Assembly: GCA_963748385.1 (NCBI GenBank)
Contig: CAVVIQ010000008.1
Span: 1-64,000 of the forward strand
Source: Rhodoblastus sp963748385
Lineage (GTDB): Bacteria; Pseudomonadota; Alphaproteobacteria; Rhizobiales; Beijerinckiaceae
Direction: 5' to 3'
DNA length: 64,000 nucleotides
The notes under the pieces are model-generated. The model was not told the origin of the DNA and did not search any database. It worked only from the letters and a program-made list of their open reading frames with translations. Numbering within the stretch: position 1 is the first letter of the stretch; the number at the start of each line of letters is the position of its first letter. Shown piece after piece: positions 45,359 to 55,090 of the stretch. Position numbers and translations under genes: made by a program.

Positions 45359-46312
45359 TCAGCCTGCGGCGTCGAGCCCAAACAGGGAAAAGCGCCGATC
45401 CGGATCTTGCCAAATCCTTCCTAAACGCCAGCCGCTGCGTTCGGCGATCGCCAAAAAAGTCCGCGGTTCGTATTTGCGCGAACTCTCGGTATGGATCAAC
45501 TCGCCCGCCTGAAATGCGAAACGCCGATTGCCGATTGTGACCACGCGCGTGTCGCGGCTGACGAGGTGCATCTCGACGGCGGACTCCGCTTCGTTCCACC
45601 GCGCCTCGTGTCGAAAACGGTCTAGCTGGAAATCTCCCCCCAGTTCACGATTGATCCGCGCGAGGAGGTTGCGATTGAAGGCTGCCGTCACGCCTTCGCC
45701 ATCGTCGTAAGCGGCGAGAAGAAGCCTCACGTCCTTCTTCAAATCGACGCCGATGACCGCCGTGCCGCCCGCGCGCGCATGGCGGACGAACAATCGCAGC
45801 AGCGAGCCCGCTTCGTCCTCATCGAGGTTTCCGATCGTCGATCCCGGGAAGAAGACCGTGCGTCGCCCGGGCGGGAGCCCTGCGGGCAGATCGAAATTCT
45901 TGGTGAAATCGGCGACGACCGGCCGCGCGTCGAGCCGAGGAAATCGACGCTTCAGGCGGCTGACCGTGCCATCGAGGACGTCGCCGGCGATGTCGACAGG
46001 GACATATAGCCGTGGCGCCAGGGCGTCGATCAGGATTTCCGTCTTGACGCCTGCGCCCGCGCCGTATTCGAGCAGCAGCGCCCGCTCGCCGCAGAAATCG
46101 GCGATCTCGCCGGCATGCCGCCGGAGAATGGCCGTTTCGACACGCGTTAGATAATAGTCGTCCAGAAGGGTAATCGCCTCGAACAGCGCCGACCCGCGAT
46201 CGTCGTATAGCCAGCGGCTGGGCAGGAATTTCTGAGGCGCTGAAAGTCCCGCGACGACGTCGAGCCGAAAGGCTTCTTTCTGCGGCGCAGTTTCGAGGGT
46301 CTGGTCCAGCAT
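45359..46312 (-). CDS. egtD: L-histidine N-alpha-methyltransferase
   Basis: 317 aa beginning MLDQTLETAPQKEAF. SAM-dependent methyltransferase of the EgtD family: FLPSRWLYDDRGSALFEAIT, YYLTRVETAIL, the SAM motif LLEYGAGAGVKTEILIDAL, FFPGSTIGNLDEDEA, and the C-terminal SRKYEPRTFLAIAERSGW. It trimethylates histidine to hercynine, the first step of ergothioneine synthesis. It starts 1 bp after the egtB stop, so translation is coupled. The RAYT remnant adjoins its 3' end. Confidence 0.95.
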   Translation of the reverse strand: MLDQTLETAPQKEAFRLDVVAGLSAPQKFLPSRWLYDDRGSALFEAITLLDDYYLTRVETAILRRHAGEIADFCGERALLLEYGAGAGVKTEILIDALAPRLYVPVDIAGDVLDGTVSRLKRRFPRLDARPVVADFTKNFDLPAGLPPGRRTVFFPGSTIGNLDEDEAGSLLRLFVRHARAGGTAVIGVDLKKDVRLLLAAYDDGEGVTAAFNRNLLARINRELGGDFQLDRFRHEARWNEAESAVEMHLVSRDTRVVTIGNRRFAFQAGELIHTESSRKYEPRTFLAIAERSGWRLGRIWQDPDRRFSLFGLDAAG

Positions 46313-46313
46313 T

Positions 46314-47591
46314 TCACATGTCCTCGGCGAGCCGCAGGCCGGAAAATTGCCAGCGGGCATGTGGCGGGAAGAAATTACGGTAGCTCGGCCTGACATGGCC
46401 GGCCGGCGTCACGCAGGAGCCGCCGCGAAGGACAAACTGCCCGGACATGAACTTGCCATTGTATTCGCCGGCCGCGCCCTCGTGTTGTCGAAATCGCGGA
46501 TAGGGCGAAAAGGCGCTGCGCGTCCATTCCCATACGTCGCCGAACATCTGGCGCAGGCCCTTTTCCTCCATTGTGGCGGGAATCGGTTGAAGGACGCCGG
46601 AATCCGCGAAATTCCCGGTGAGGGCGGCGTCATTCGCCGCGAATTCCCATTCCGCTTCCGTCGGCAGGCGCCGCGCCGCCCATCGCGCGAAGGCGTCGGC
46701 CTCAAAATAGCTGACGTGGACCACAGGCGCCGCGGGCTCCACCGATCGAGACCCGCTCAAGGTCATGGTTTCGAAACAGCCGTCGCGCTCCTCCCAATAA
46801 AGCGGAGCCGACCAGTTTTCCTTGCAAGCCTGGGCCCATCCGTCCGAAAGCCAAAGGAGGGGATTGCGATAGCCGCCGTCGGCGATGAATTCGATCCATT
46901 CGCCATTGGTTACCGGCCGGTCGGCGAGCTTGAACGGTTCGATCAGCTCGCGATGCCGGGGCCTTTCGCAATCGAAGGAGAAGTTTGCGCCGTCATGCCC
47001 GATTTCGACGATTCCGCCCTCGAAACTCCGGTAATTGGCGACGCCGGGCGCGCCTCGTTCGGCGGCGGTTGGGGTCCGCTCCGCGTAACACGGCCTCCGC
47101 GGATTCTGCGCGAAAAGATGCAGGATGTCCGTGAGGATCAACTCCTGATGCTGCTGCTCGTGGTGGCATCCAAGTTCGACAAGGTCGATGACGCTCCGCG
47201 CATTGGTTTGTTCCAGCAAGATTTCCACCTCCGCGTCGATGTGGTCGCGATAGGCGTGAATCGTTTGCAGCGTCGGGCGCGTGATCATGCCGCGACGGGG
47301 TCTCGGCTGGCGCGCGCCGATAATTTCGTAATAGGAGTTGAACAGGAAATTGAAGCTCTGGTCGAAAAGGCGGTAGCCAGGCAGGTTGGGCTCAAGCACG
47401 AAGGTTTCAAAAAACCACGTCGTATGCGCCAGATGCCATTTCGCGGGACTGGCGTCGGGCATGGACTGAACGGTCGCATCGGCGTCTGACAGGGGGGCGC
47501 ACAAGCTGCGGCTCTTCGCGCGAACCATGCGATAGAACCGCAGCAGTCCGGCGGTCGCCTGAATGGGAGGAATGGTTTGCGTGGCGTCCAT
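46314..47591 (-). CDS. egtB: Ergothioneine biosynthesis sulfoxide synthase EgtB
   Basis: 425 aa. The N-terminal DinB-like domain has the iron ligands: His in WHLAHTTWFFETFVL and the HxxxH pair in GCHHEQQHQELILTDILH. The C-terminal formylglycine-generating-enzyme-like domain has RPVTNGEWIEFIADGGY, DAFARWAARRLPTEAEWEFAA, DVWEWTRSAFSPYPRF and FVLRGGSCVTP. It joins hercynine to a thiol (gamma-Glu-Cys or Cys) using oxygen and iron. egtB-egtD form a two-gene operon. egtC and egtE are not in this window, and EgtB subtype (Cys or gamma-Glu-Cys user) cannot be settled by eye. Confidence 0.95.
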   Translation of the reverse strand: MDATQTIPPIQATAGLLRFYRMVRAKSRSLCAPLSDADATVQSMPDASPAKWHLAHTTWFFETFVLEPNLPGYRLFDQSFNFLFNSYYEIIGARQPRPRRGMITRPTLQTIHAYRDHIDAEVEILLEQTNARSVIDLVELGCHHEQQHQELILTDILHLFAQNPRRPCYAERTPTAAERGAPGVANYRSFEGGIVEIGHDGANFSFDCERPRHRELIEPFKLADRPVTNGEWIEFIADGGYRNPLLWLSDGWAQACKENWSAPLYWEERDGCFETMTLSGSRSVEPAAPVVHVSYFEADAFARWAARRLPTEAEWEFAANDAALTGNFADSGVLQPIPATMEEKGLRQMFGDVWEWTRSAFSPYPRFRQHEGAAGEYNGKFMSGQFVLRGGSCVTPAGHVRPSYRNFFPPHARWQFSGLRLAEDM

Positions 47592-48002
47592 GGCGGTGCG
47601 ATTCCTCCAAAATGGCGCTTTTCAGCCCACCGACGCGACGGTCAAGGTCATAACTTGCGATTGTGGCGGAAGTTCCAAAAACGGGGCCTGGACAACGGCC
47701 GCCAAACGACGGCAGTCCATGACTAAATCCCTTTTTCCGCCCCATCTCTGGCGGGGGCGCGCATTGCGGGCAAAATGCGATGATCGCGCCAAATAGGGAT
47801 TCACCAACCTGTCGCGGTGACCCGCGCCCCTTGCTTGCGACCGACTGGAAGCAAGGGCCAAGAAGCTGAGGCGAAACGTCGCCGCACATATTCCGCTCCC
47901 GGACTTGCGGCGAAGCTCACGATAGCGGAAATTCCGCGCTAAGGCGCAAGGCCCCTCGCCGGCCTGTCGCACGACAGTGGGGCCATCACCCCCAGGGAGA
48001 TC
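47592..48002. other. Divergent intergenic region between egtB and an unknown gene
   Basis: No gene is supported. The segment 47725-47805 contains the near-repeat AAATCCCTTTTT and AAATAGGGATT in opposite orientation about 70 bp apart, which might be a weak long-range inverted repeat. The ribosome site AGGGAGATC at 47993 serves the gene at 48003. Confidence 0.35.
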
Positions 48003-49171
48003 ATGATGCAATCCGGCCCGAGAGAGATCGTCACCCCGTTCCGTCCGATCCCGCTCGAGGTCCCGGAGGGCATGAAGCCCAACGAATTCTTCAACAGCAC
48101 CGAGAATCTCGACGACCTGACTGGCAACAACGGCCTGTTGCGCAACCCGGAAGGCCTGCTGCTCTATCGCAAGGCGCTCGGCCACAGCAATCTGTTCGAC
48201 ACGTCGATCATCTACAACACGTCGAACAGCATTCTCGATCCGCTCGGGCGCCCCGTTCGCCGCACCCAGGTGCCGGAGCCGGTGAAAAACGTCTGGAACC
48301 GGATGAACGAAATCATTTTCGCCTTCATGCTGGAGCGCTATCCCGACGCGGAAAAACATCTGGTTCTATGCGGCGAGGCGAGCCTCGACGCCACCTGGCC
48401 GCTGACCTCGCCCGGCGTGCCCAGCATCCGCATGCTGCACAACCATTTCATCATCTTCGACAAGGCGGAACTGGCGGCGGCGCCTCTGGCCGACCCCGAC
48501 AATCCGAACCTTACCGACGGCGGCCAGAATTCCTTGTTCCAGGCCCATCTGCGCGAGGTCTATCGCGCTTTCTTCGACGGGCTCGACCTGAAAATCCTGC
48601 GGCCCTGCGAGCCGGGCTCATGCCGGATCGCCCTGACCGGCTACCCGCAGGGCCTGCCGAGCTGGGAAGTCGACGGGCGGCGTCGCTTCCCTTTCCGACC
48701 ATCGCTTCTGGCGGGAATATGACGCCATTCTAAAGGGCTTCATCGATTTTTATCGCGCCTTTTTCGGCCAGGTCTCGATCCGCAACGCGCCGCTGCCCGA
48801 GCGCATCCATTTCCCCGACCTCGTGGAAAACAAGCTGCTGCACAACAACGACTTCCTCAAGGCCGCAAAAAAAGTGCGCGACCATTGCATCGTCGACGCC
48901 AAATACGCCAACGCCATTCGCTGGCAGCCGGCGTTCAAGCAGCTCATTTATCGCAACGACGCCGGTAAACTGATCGTCACCATCAGCCAGAATTCGATCG
49001 GCAACGCCATCACCGAACTGTTGGGCGTCGTCGTTCGTCGTGTGCCCGACGCCAGACGCCTATGCCCGAGCCGAACCGGCCTTGCTCGAACAATTGCTGG
49101 AAGTCCGTCGCCGGCTGGTCGAAGCCGATTGCGGCGAAGGCGTCGCCACCCCATATTGGGGGGCGGAATAG
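48003..49171 (+). CDS. Unrecognised 388-aa protein, two frameshifts
   Basis: Starts MMQSGPREIVTPFRPIPLEV after AGGGAGATC. The first frame runs to SWEVDG, where one extra G in GGG (48675-48677) breaks it. The second frame gives GVASLSDHRFWREYDAILKGF and IRWQPAFKQLIYRNDAGKLIVTISQNSIGNA. A further extra base near 49030-49034 leads to a last frame VVCPTPDAYARAEPALLEQLLEVRRR ending PYWGAE. It is soluble, with no signal peptide or membrane segment. Candidate active-site stretches are LCGEASLDATWPLTSPGVPSIRMLHNHFIIFDK and NSLFQAHLREVYRAFFDGLDL. The HNH triplet faintly recalls HIT-like proteins, but I would not assign it. The two frame breaks do not stop the codon pattern, so the gene is probably real and intact in vivo. 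Confidence 0.7.
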
Positions 49172-49189
49172 CCTGAGAGGAAGGCGGCG

Positions 49190-50704
49190 ATGATGGGCGG
49201 CGAATCGTCGCGCCTGATGGCCATCCGGCGCATGTTCGGCGGCGCGCTCGCGGCGCTGGTGGTGTTGGCCGCGCCCGCCGCGGCGAAAGGCGCCAATCGA
49301 CAATCGCTGCCGCAGCTCAAATGCCGGACGGGAGATTTCGACGTCCTGCGCAAGCGGCGGACCGTCCGCATGCTGACTCCGTTCAGCGACACCGAGTTTT
49401 TTCTGGATCGCGGCCGTCCGCATGGCGTCGCCGTCGAATTCGGCCGCGCGCTCGAGGACTGGCTCAACAAGCGCCAAATCAAAGGGAACGTGAAATCGCA
49501 TTTTCGGATTCATGTGGTGATCGAGCCCCTGCCGCGCGGGCGCTTGGAGAAGGCGCTCAAGGACGGTTGCGGCGACATTCTGGCCGCCAATCTCACCATC
49601 ACGCCGGAACGCGCCGAAAGGTTCGATTTCACCCAGCCGGTGCGGCGCGGCGTCAAAGAAATCGTCGTCGCCGGTCCGGCGACGCCTGAACTCTCCAGCC
49701 TCGACGACCTCGCGGGCCAGGAAGTTCCGGCGCGCCCGTCGAGCAGCTATGCGGCGCATCTCAAACAATTGTCGGAAAAGCTGGCAGCGGGGGGCAAGCC
49801 GCCGATCGACATCGAACCTTTGCCCGACGACGTCGAGGACGAGCGCATTCTGGAAATGGTCGCCTCGGGCCTGCTGCCCATGGCGGTGATCGACGATTAC
49901 GAGGCCGATCTGTGGACGGACGTCTATCCGGCGCTCAAGGCCCGGCCCGATCTCGTCCTCAACGACGAAGGCGACATCGCCTGGGCGCTGCGCAAGAATT
50001 CGCCCTTGCTGAAAAAGGAGCTCGACGCCTTTCTCGACAAGCATGGCCTCGGCAAGGAATTCAGCGCCGTGGTGTTTCGCCGCTATTTTGGCGGGACCCA
50101 TTCGCCGAAGCCCGCGACCTCCCCGGCGGAATTGGCCAAATTCACGGAGTTCGGCAATTCCTTCCGCGCCCATGCGGCAGAGGAAAGATTCGACTGGCTG
50201 CTGCTTGTCGCTCAGGGCTATCAGGAATCGCAGCTCACCCAGTCGCGGCGCAGTCCGCGCGGCGCCGTCGGCGTCATGCAGTTGCTGCCGCGCACCGCCG
50301 CCGCGCCGCCGATCAACGTGCCGAATATCGCCGCAAGCGCCGACGCCAATATCAAGGCCGGCGCGCTTTACATGCGCTATCTGATGGATCGCTATGTGAG
50401 CGAACCCGGCCCCGACGATCTCAACCGCACGCTGTTCACCTTCGCCGCCTACAACGCCGGCCCGGGCAATCTGCGCAAGTTCCGGCGCACCGCCGCCGAA
50501 ATGGGACTCGATTCCAACGTCTGGACCGGCAATGTCGAGCAGGCGGCCGCCAAGATCGTCGGCCGCGAGACCGTGGAATATGTCGACAATATCTACAAAT
50601 ATTTCATCGCCTACGATTTGACCCGCGCGGAAATGCAGCGGCGCAAGGCGGAAAGCCCCTCGCCGGCGACGCCGGCCGCTTCGGACCAAAAACCAAAACC
50701 GTGA
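49190..50704 (+). CDS. MltF-like membrane-bound lytic transglycosylase
   Basis: 504 aa. A signal peptide (RMFGGALAALVVLAAPAAAKG) precedes a periplasmic substrate-binding-protein-like domain (residues about 50-300: RTVRMLTPFSDTEFF, GCGDILAANLTITPERAERFDFTQPV). It is followed by an SLT lytic transglycosylase domain with the catalytic Glu in LLLVAQGYQESQLTQSRRSPRGAVGVMQLLPRTA and with FAAYNAGPGNLRKFRR. This is the MltF layout: the N-terminal domain regulates the enzyme in response to muropeptides. It cleaves peptidoglycan glycan strands. 18 bp after the unknown gene, so the two may be co-transcribed. Confidence 0.92.
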   Translation: MMGGESSRLMAIRRMFGGALAALVVLAAPAAAKGANRQSLPQLKCRTGDFDVLRKRRTVRMLTPFSDTEFFLDRGRPHGVAVEFGRALEDWLNKRQIKGNVKSHFRIHVVIEPLPRGRLEKALKDGCGDILAANLTITPERAERFDFTQPVRRGVKEIVVAGPATPELSSLDDLAGQEVPARPSSSYAAHLKQLSEKLAAGGKPPIDIEPLPDDVEDERILEMVASGLLPMAVIDDYEADLWTDVYPALKARPDLVLNDEGDIAWALRKNSPLLKKELDAFLDKHGLGKEFSAVVFRRYFGGTHSPKPATSPAELAKFTEFGNSFRAHAAEERFDWLLLVAQGYQESQLTQSRRSPRGAVGVMQLLPRTAAAPPINVPNIAASADANIKAGALYMRYLMDRYVSEPGPDDLNRTLFTFAAYNAGPGNLRKFRRTAAEMGLDSNVWTGNVEQAAAKIVGRETVEYVDNIYKYFIAYDLTRAEMQRRKAESPSPATPAASDQKPKP

Positions 50705-50739
50705 CGCGGCGCCAGCCATAATCGGCCACCCGCCGCAAA

Positions 50740-50758
50740 GGCGCCCCTTTCGGGCGCC
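50740..50758 (+). terminator. Hairpin after the transglycosylase gene
   Basis: A perfect 7-bp GC-rich stem (GGCGCCC/GGGCGCC) with loop CTTTC, 36 bp past the stop codon. No U-run follows, so termination may be Rho-assisted or weak. Confidence 0.45.
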
Positions 50759-50862
50759 AGATTGGCCGAAGGATGGTTTGGCGCGGGCGGCGCACTGGTG
50801 TATAGACCCGCCTTTCCCATATCTGTCATGCGGCGCAGGCCGCAGTTGGAGTTTTGCGCGTT

Positions 50863-52237
50863 ATGGAACGTTGGTCGCCCGACAGCTGGAGGTCCAAGCC
50901 GATCGTCCAAGTCCCGACTTATGCGGACGAGGCGGCGCTTGCCGATGTCGAGAAGCAGATTTCCACCTTTCCGCCGTTGGTCTTCGCCGGCGAGGCGCGC
51001 AAGCTGAAGAAGCTGCTGGCGCAGGTGAGCGCCGGCGAGGCGTTTCTGCTGCAGGGCGGCGACTGCGCCGAAAGCTTCGCCGAACATTCCGCCGACAATA
51101 TCCGCGATTTCTTCCGCGTCTTCCTCCAGATGGCGGTGGTGATGACCTTTGGCGCGGCCATGCCGGTGGTCAAGGTCGGCCGCATCGCCGGCCAGTTCGC
51201 CAAGCCGCGCTCGGCGCCGACCGAAACCATCGACGGGGTGGAGCTGCCCGCCTATCGCGGCGACATCATCAACGACATCGCCTTCGACGCGGACTCGCGC
51301 GAGCCCGACCCGCGCCGCCAGCTCATGTCCTACCGCCAGTCGGCGGCGACGCTGAACCTGCTGCGCGCCTTCGCCGGCGGCGGCTACGCCAATCTGGAGA
51401 ACGCCCACCGCTGGATGCTCGGCTTCGTCAAGGACAGCCCGCAATCCGACCGCTACGAGAAGCTGGCCAACCAGATCACCGAGACCCTCGGTTTCATGCG
51501 CGCCATCGGGTTCGACCCGGAGCATCATCACGAGCTGCGCCAGACCGAGATCTACACCTCGCACGAGGCGCTTCTGCTCGGCTATGAGCAGGCCCTGACC
51601 CGGGTGGATTCGACCAGCGGCGACCATTACGCCACCTCCGGCCATTTCCTGTGGGTCGGCGACCGCACCCGCCAGCCCGACCACGCCCATGTCGAGTTCT
51701 TGCGCGGCATCAAAAATCCCGATCGGCCTCAAATGCGGCCCGACCACCACCCCGGACGGGCTGCTGCGGCTGATCGACATTCTCAACCCGGCCAACGAGC
51801 CGGGCCGCCTGACCCTGATCGGCCGTTTCGGCGCGGAAAAGGTCGGCGACCACCTGCCGCAACTGATCCGCGCCGTGACCCGCGAGGGCCGCAATGTGGT
51901 GTGGTCCTGCGACCCGATGCATGGCAACACGGTCAAGGCCGGCGCCTACAAGACCCGTCCCTTCGACCGGGTGATGCAGGAAATCCGCTCCTTCTTCGAC
52001 GTTCACCGCGCCGAAGGCACCTATGCCGGCGGCGTCCATCTCGAAATGACCGGATCGAACGTCACCGAATGCACCGGCGGCGCCCGCGCGCTTTCGGAAG
52101 CCGACCTGCGCTCGCGCTACATGACCTATTGCGATCCGCGCCTGAACGCCGAACAGGCGATCGAAGTCGCCTTCCTGATCGCGGAAAAGCTGAAAAAGGA
52201 CCGCGCGGCGCTTGCCGAGGCCAATGCGGCGGAGTGA
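50863..52237 (+). CDS. 3-deoxy-7-phosphoheptulonate synthase, class II, one frameshift
   Basis: About 457 aa after correction. Class II (plant/AroH-II type) DAHP synthase, first step of the shikimate pathway. Visible: WSPDSWRSKPIVQVPTY at the N-terminus, the metal-binding Cys in LLQGGDCAESF, and later KCGPTTTPDGL, VVWSCDPMHGNT, GVHLEMTGSNVTECTGG and the C-terminal NAEQAIEVAFLIAEKL. The first frame ends at GIKNPD. Removing one C from CCC at 51719-51721 gives GIKNPIGLKCGP and the right continuation. Start ATG 50863 or TTG 50854. No Tyr/Phe/Trp regulatory extension is present. Confidence 0.94.
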
Positions 52238-52281
52238 CCGGCAAAGCGAGAGCGGCGCCCGATTTGACGATGGAGACTCAT

Positions 52282-53313
52282 ATGGGTTCGGCGTGGCGGC
52301 GACATGCGCCCGCGGCGTGTCTTTTCGCCCTGGCCTTGCTGGCGTCCATGCCGGGCGCCCGCGCGCAGAACGCCGAATGCGACCAGTTGCGCGCCGCCCT
52401 GGCGCAACCGGAGAATGCCGATCCTTCCGCCGCGGCGGGCGCCCGTCAGGCGCGCGCCGAGCTTGACCGGGCGACCGCCCAGGCCCATGGCGTGGGCTGC
52501 GACAACCAGCAGTTCCTGTTCTTCGGCAATCCGCCGCCGGCGGAATGCGCCGGCCTGAAAAGCCGGATCGCCGCTCTCAAATCCCGCTACGACTCCCTCG
52601 CCGCCCGCGCCTCGGGCGACAGCCCGCAACGCCGCGCGCTGCGGGCGCGCTATGACCAAACGTGCGGCGCCGCGCCGCGCCAGAAGAATCTTCTGGAGAC
52701 CATTTTCGGCGCTTTCGGCAATGGTCAGCCGTCCGACCAGCCGCCGCCCGACGCCGCGGTCCAGCCGCTGCCGGGCGAGCCGGGCGCCTATGGCGGCTCG
52801 CAGGCGATTTGCGTGCGCACCTGCGACGGCGGCTTTTTCCCGCTGAGTTTTTCCGCCCACAGCGCCCCGCAGGCCGAACTGGAAAACCTCTGCCAGGCCC
52901 AGTGCCCCAACGCCGAAGTGAAGCTTTACACCCGCAATCCGTCGAGCCCCATCGACACCGCTTTGGGCGCCGACGGAACGCCTTACCGCGACCTGCCCAA
53001 CGCCTTGGAATTCCAGAAAACCTTCAACCCGAGCTGTAGCTGCAAGCCGCCGAACCAGAGCTGGGTCGAGGCGCTGGCCCCCGCCGAAAAGCTGTTGGAC
53101 GAAATGGGCGGCGCGCGGGCCGGCGACACCGTCGTCACCGAGGCGCAATCGCAGGCCATGGCCCAGCAGGCGAGAACAGGCAAGGCTCCCGACCTGCGCG
53201 CTTCGCAACCCGCCGCGCCGGCCCCGGCGCCCAAGGCCGCCGGCGACCGCAAGATCGAAACCAAAGGCCCCGACGGGACGCCGCGTCAGGTGCGGATCGT
53301 GCCGACCAATTGA
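52282..53313 (+). CDS. DUF2865 family exported protein
   Basis: About 343 aa from ATG 52282, which has GGAG at the right distance; ATG 52270 is an alternative. Signal peptide RHAPAACLFALALLASMPGARA. The protein has the DUF2865 features: Cys in NAECDQLRAAL, GCDNQQFLFFGNPPPAECAGL, a hydrophilic helical stretch, then ICVRTCDGGFFPLSFSA, LCQAQCPNAEVKLYTRNPSSPID and NPSCSCKPPNQSW. Eleven or so Cys suggest several disulfides in the periplasm. Function unknown; common in Hyphomicrobiales. Confidence 0.9.
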   Translation: MGSAWRRHAPAACLFALALLASMPGARAQNAECDQLRAALAQPENADPSAAAGARQARAELDRATAQAHGVGCDNQQFLFFGNPPPAECAGLKSRIAALKSRYDSLAARASGDSPQRRALRARYDQTCGAAPRQKNLLETIFGAFGNGQPSDQPPPDAAVQPLPGEPGAYGGSQAICVRTCDGGFFPLSFSAHSAPQAELENLCQAQCPNAEVKLYTRNPSSPIDTALGADGTPYRDLPNALEFQKTFNPSCSCKPPNQSWVEALAPAEKLLDEMGGARAGDTVVTEAQSQAMAQQARTGKAPDLRASQPAAPAPAPKAAGDRKIETKGPDGTPRQVRIVPTN

Positions 53314-53940
53314 GGCGGGGCGGTTCAGGCGCGCGAGCGCCGAGCAGGTCGAGCGCCGCGTGGCGTAAAGGCCGTTCGCGCGGCCTTCACCTTTCGACCC
53401 GCCGGCGCCTTTCGCGTTCTCTTCCCACTGGCCGCAGCATCGCCAGCAGTGGTCGCTCCAGAAGCCAGGCGAGCGCGTGCTCATGACCCAAGGCGGGTCA
53501 GTCGCGCTGCCTATCGTCACCGGCTCCAACAGGCGAATAGCGGACCATCCCGGGCGCTGTCGGCAAGGGCGGCTTGGCGCCAAAGCACGGACATTACCCC
53601 GGGGTCGCCTCAGCTGAGGGTGCGGGGGACCGCCTTCCCGAAGCTCCTGGAGAAGGTGACCGGGCGCTAAACGATCAAGGCGCACAAAGAGCCGAGCCAC
53701 ACACGGGCGACGCCAGGGTCAACTTGACGCCAGCCTCCGACAAGCTTTGACGCCCTCCTTGGCGCCGGTTTGCCGGAGACTGGTGACAAGTTGGGCGGCG
53801 ACGGCATAGGATCGCTCATGGCGGATGTGGCCTCACCGAAACGGCGCGAGTTGGAATCGATAACTAAATAGCATTCCGCTTCAAACACTTAAGACACATC
53901 GGCGAACCTGCCGAGAATTATTCGGGTTAAAGCAAAGCTC
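53314..53940. other. Gene-poor intergenic stretch
   Basis: 627 bp without a convincing gene. Open frames here (for example 53449-53670) are Arg/Ala-rich and match nothing I know. The only clear structure is the hairpin just after the DUF2865 gene. The sequence before the response regulator is A/T-richer than its surroundings (53850-53940) and may hold its promoter. Confidence 0.4.
53368..53387 (+). terminator. Hairpin after the DUF2865 gene
   Basis: Stem AAGGCCG (53368-53374) pairs with CGGCCTT (53381-53387) around a 6-base loop, 54 bp past the stop. It is followed by CACCTTT rather than a proper U-run. A plausible but weak terminator. Confidence 0.45.
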
Positions 53941-54549
53941 ATGTCTCAGATGGTTCATGTTATCGACGACGATCCCGTTGTCCGCAAGTCTATCCGGCTA
54001 CTTTTAGCGACAGCTGGAATTGAAGCGAGGACCTATTTCTCGGCGCGAGACTTCCTCAACGCGATCGGGCCTCACGAAAGCGGATGCGTCGTCACCGATG
54101 TCCGATTGCCGGAAATGAGCGGGGTCGAGCTCCTGACGGAAATTGCGGCGCGAGGACTGAATCTTCCGGTCATCGTCATCACCGGCCATGCCGATGTCCC
54201 GCTTGCCGTGGATGCGATGAAAAAGGGCGCTGTCGATTTCATGGAGAAGCCGATCAGCGAGGCGTCGTTGATCGCGTCCGTTCGCAAGGCTTTGGACGCC
54301 AAAATCCTCGAACCGGAACAGGATCCGGTCACGCGAGAAATTCGGTCGCGATTTGCGACTTTGACCACCCGCGAACGTGATGTCCTGGAACGGTTGGTCG
54401 AAGGAAAGTCGAATAAGGGCATCGCCAGCGAACTGGGCATCAGCTACCGGACGGTCGAGATTTATCGCGCCAATCTCATGACGAAAACCCAGGCCGGCAG
54501 TCTGCCCGAACTGGTGCGCATGTCGCTCGCCGTCAAGGATCGCCTTTGA
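53941..54549 (+). CDS. FixJ-family response regulator
   Basis: 202 aa. Receiver domain (residues 1-120): acidic pair in VIDDDPVV, phospho-acceptor Asp53 in VVTDVRLPEMSG, conserved Thr in VIVITGHAD and Lys in DFMEKPIS. The C-terminal LuxR-type helix-turn-helix reads LTTRERDVLERLVEGKSNKGIASELGISYRTVEIYRANLM. It binds DNA when phosphorylated. Its partner kinase is not adjacent; the hybrid kinase 1.2 kb downstream on the other strand is a candidate, not a proof. The target genes are unknown. Confidence 0.95.
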   Translation: MSQMVHVIDDDPVVRKSIRLLLATAGIEARTYFSARDFLNAIGPHESGCVVTDVRLPEMSGVELLTEIAARGLNLPVIVITGHADVPLAVDAMKKGAVDFMEKPISEASLIASVRKALDAKILEPEQDPVTREIRSRFATLTTRERDVLERLVEGKSNKGIASELGISYRTVEIYRANLMTKTQAGSLPELVRMSLAVKDRL

Positions 54550-54641
54550 TCCGAGATTGTTTCGCTGTTTATGCCGGGCAGGTCCCGGTCCATCACGCCG
54601 CATGGCGACACTTGAACGTTCGAGCCGTTCGGCGCTGAGGC

Positions 54642-54947
54642 TCAAGCGCTGCCGGCAAACGCCGCCTTCCGGGGATTCGATGGCGCGTCGGTCATGGAAT
54701 CATCGGTCGCGGCGTTGATTTTCGCTGCTCGTTTCGTCGTGGGGTATGTGCGAGCGGTCGCCGCGCCGACAAAAATGAGCACCTCGCCCGAAGCATTGCT
54801 AACGACGATGCGCCCGTTGGTCATGTCGGTTCGGTGGGCGAGACTGGCCACTTCCGACCACACGGCGCGCAGATCAGAAAAAGCCGATGAACGAACGTCC
54901 ACAGTGGCTCCGTCCCCTTTGAGCAATTTTAAAACGTAATTCTCCAC
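54642..54947 (-). CDS. Small protein of unknown function, DUF6894-like
   Basis: 101 aa beginning MENYVLKLLKGDGATVDVRSSAFSDLRAVWSEV and including GRIVVSNASGEVLIFVGAATAR. The short beta-alpha-beta pattern with a VRSSAFSDLRAVWSE helix recalls the DUF6894 family of small alphaproteobacterial proteins, but the match is by memory of pattern only. The C-terminal 30 residues look disordered. It lies between a response regulator and a phasin. Confidence 0.6.
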   Translation of the reverse strand: MENYVLKLLKGDGATVDVRSSAFSDLRAVWSEVASLAHRTDMTNGRIVVSNASGEVLIFVGAATARTYPTTKRAAKINAATDDSMTDAPSNPRKAAFAGSA

Positions 54948-55090
54948 GCGACTCCCCCACTCTCAACCTGAACATTCCAGGACTTGCATAGAGCTCGTAC
55001 AGTAAGCCGTAATATGTTGGCGGCCTCGGAAGCGACGCAGGTCGTCTGCTCTGCGTCGATTGGTCGGGTGGCCCCAAAAAGGGGCGCGAT

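Noticed and set aside
53449..53670. 73-codon open frame on the plus strand
   Set aside because: Arg/Ala/Ser-rich, no ribosome site and no recognisable pattern; likely chance.
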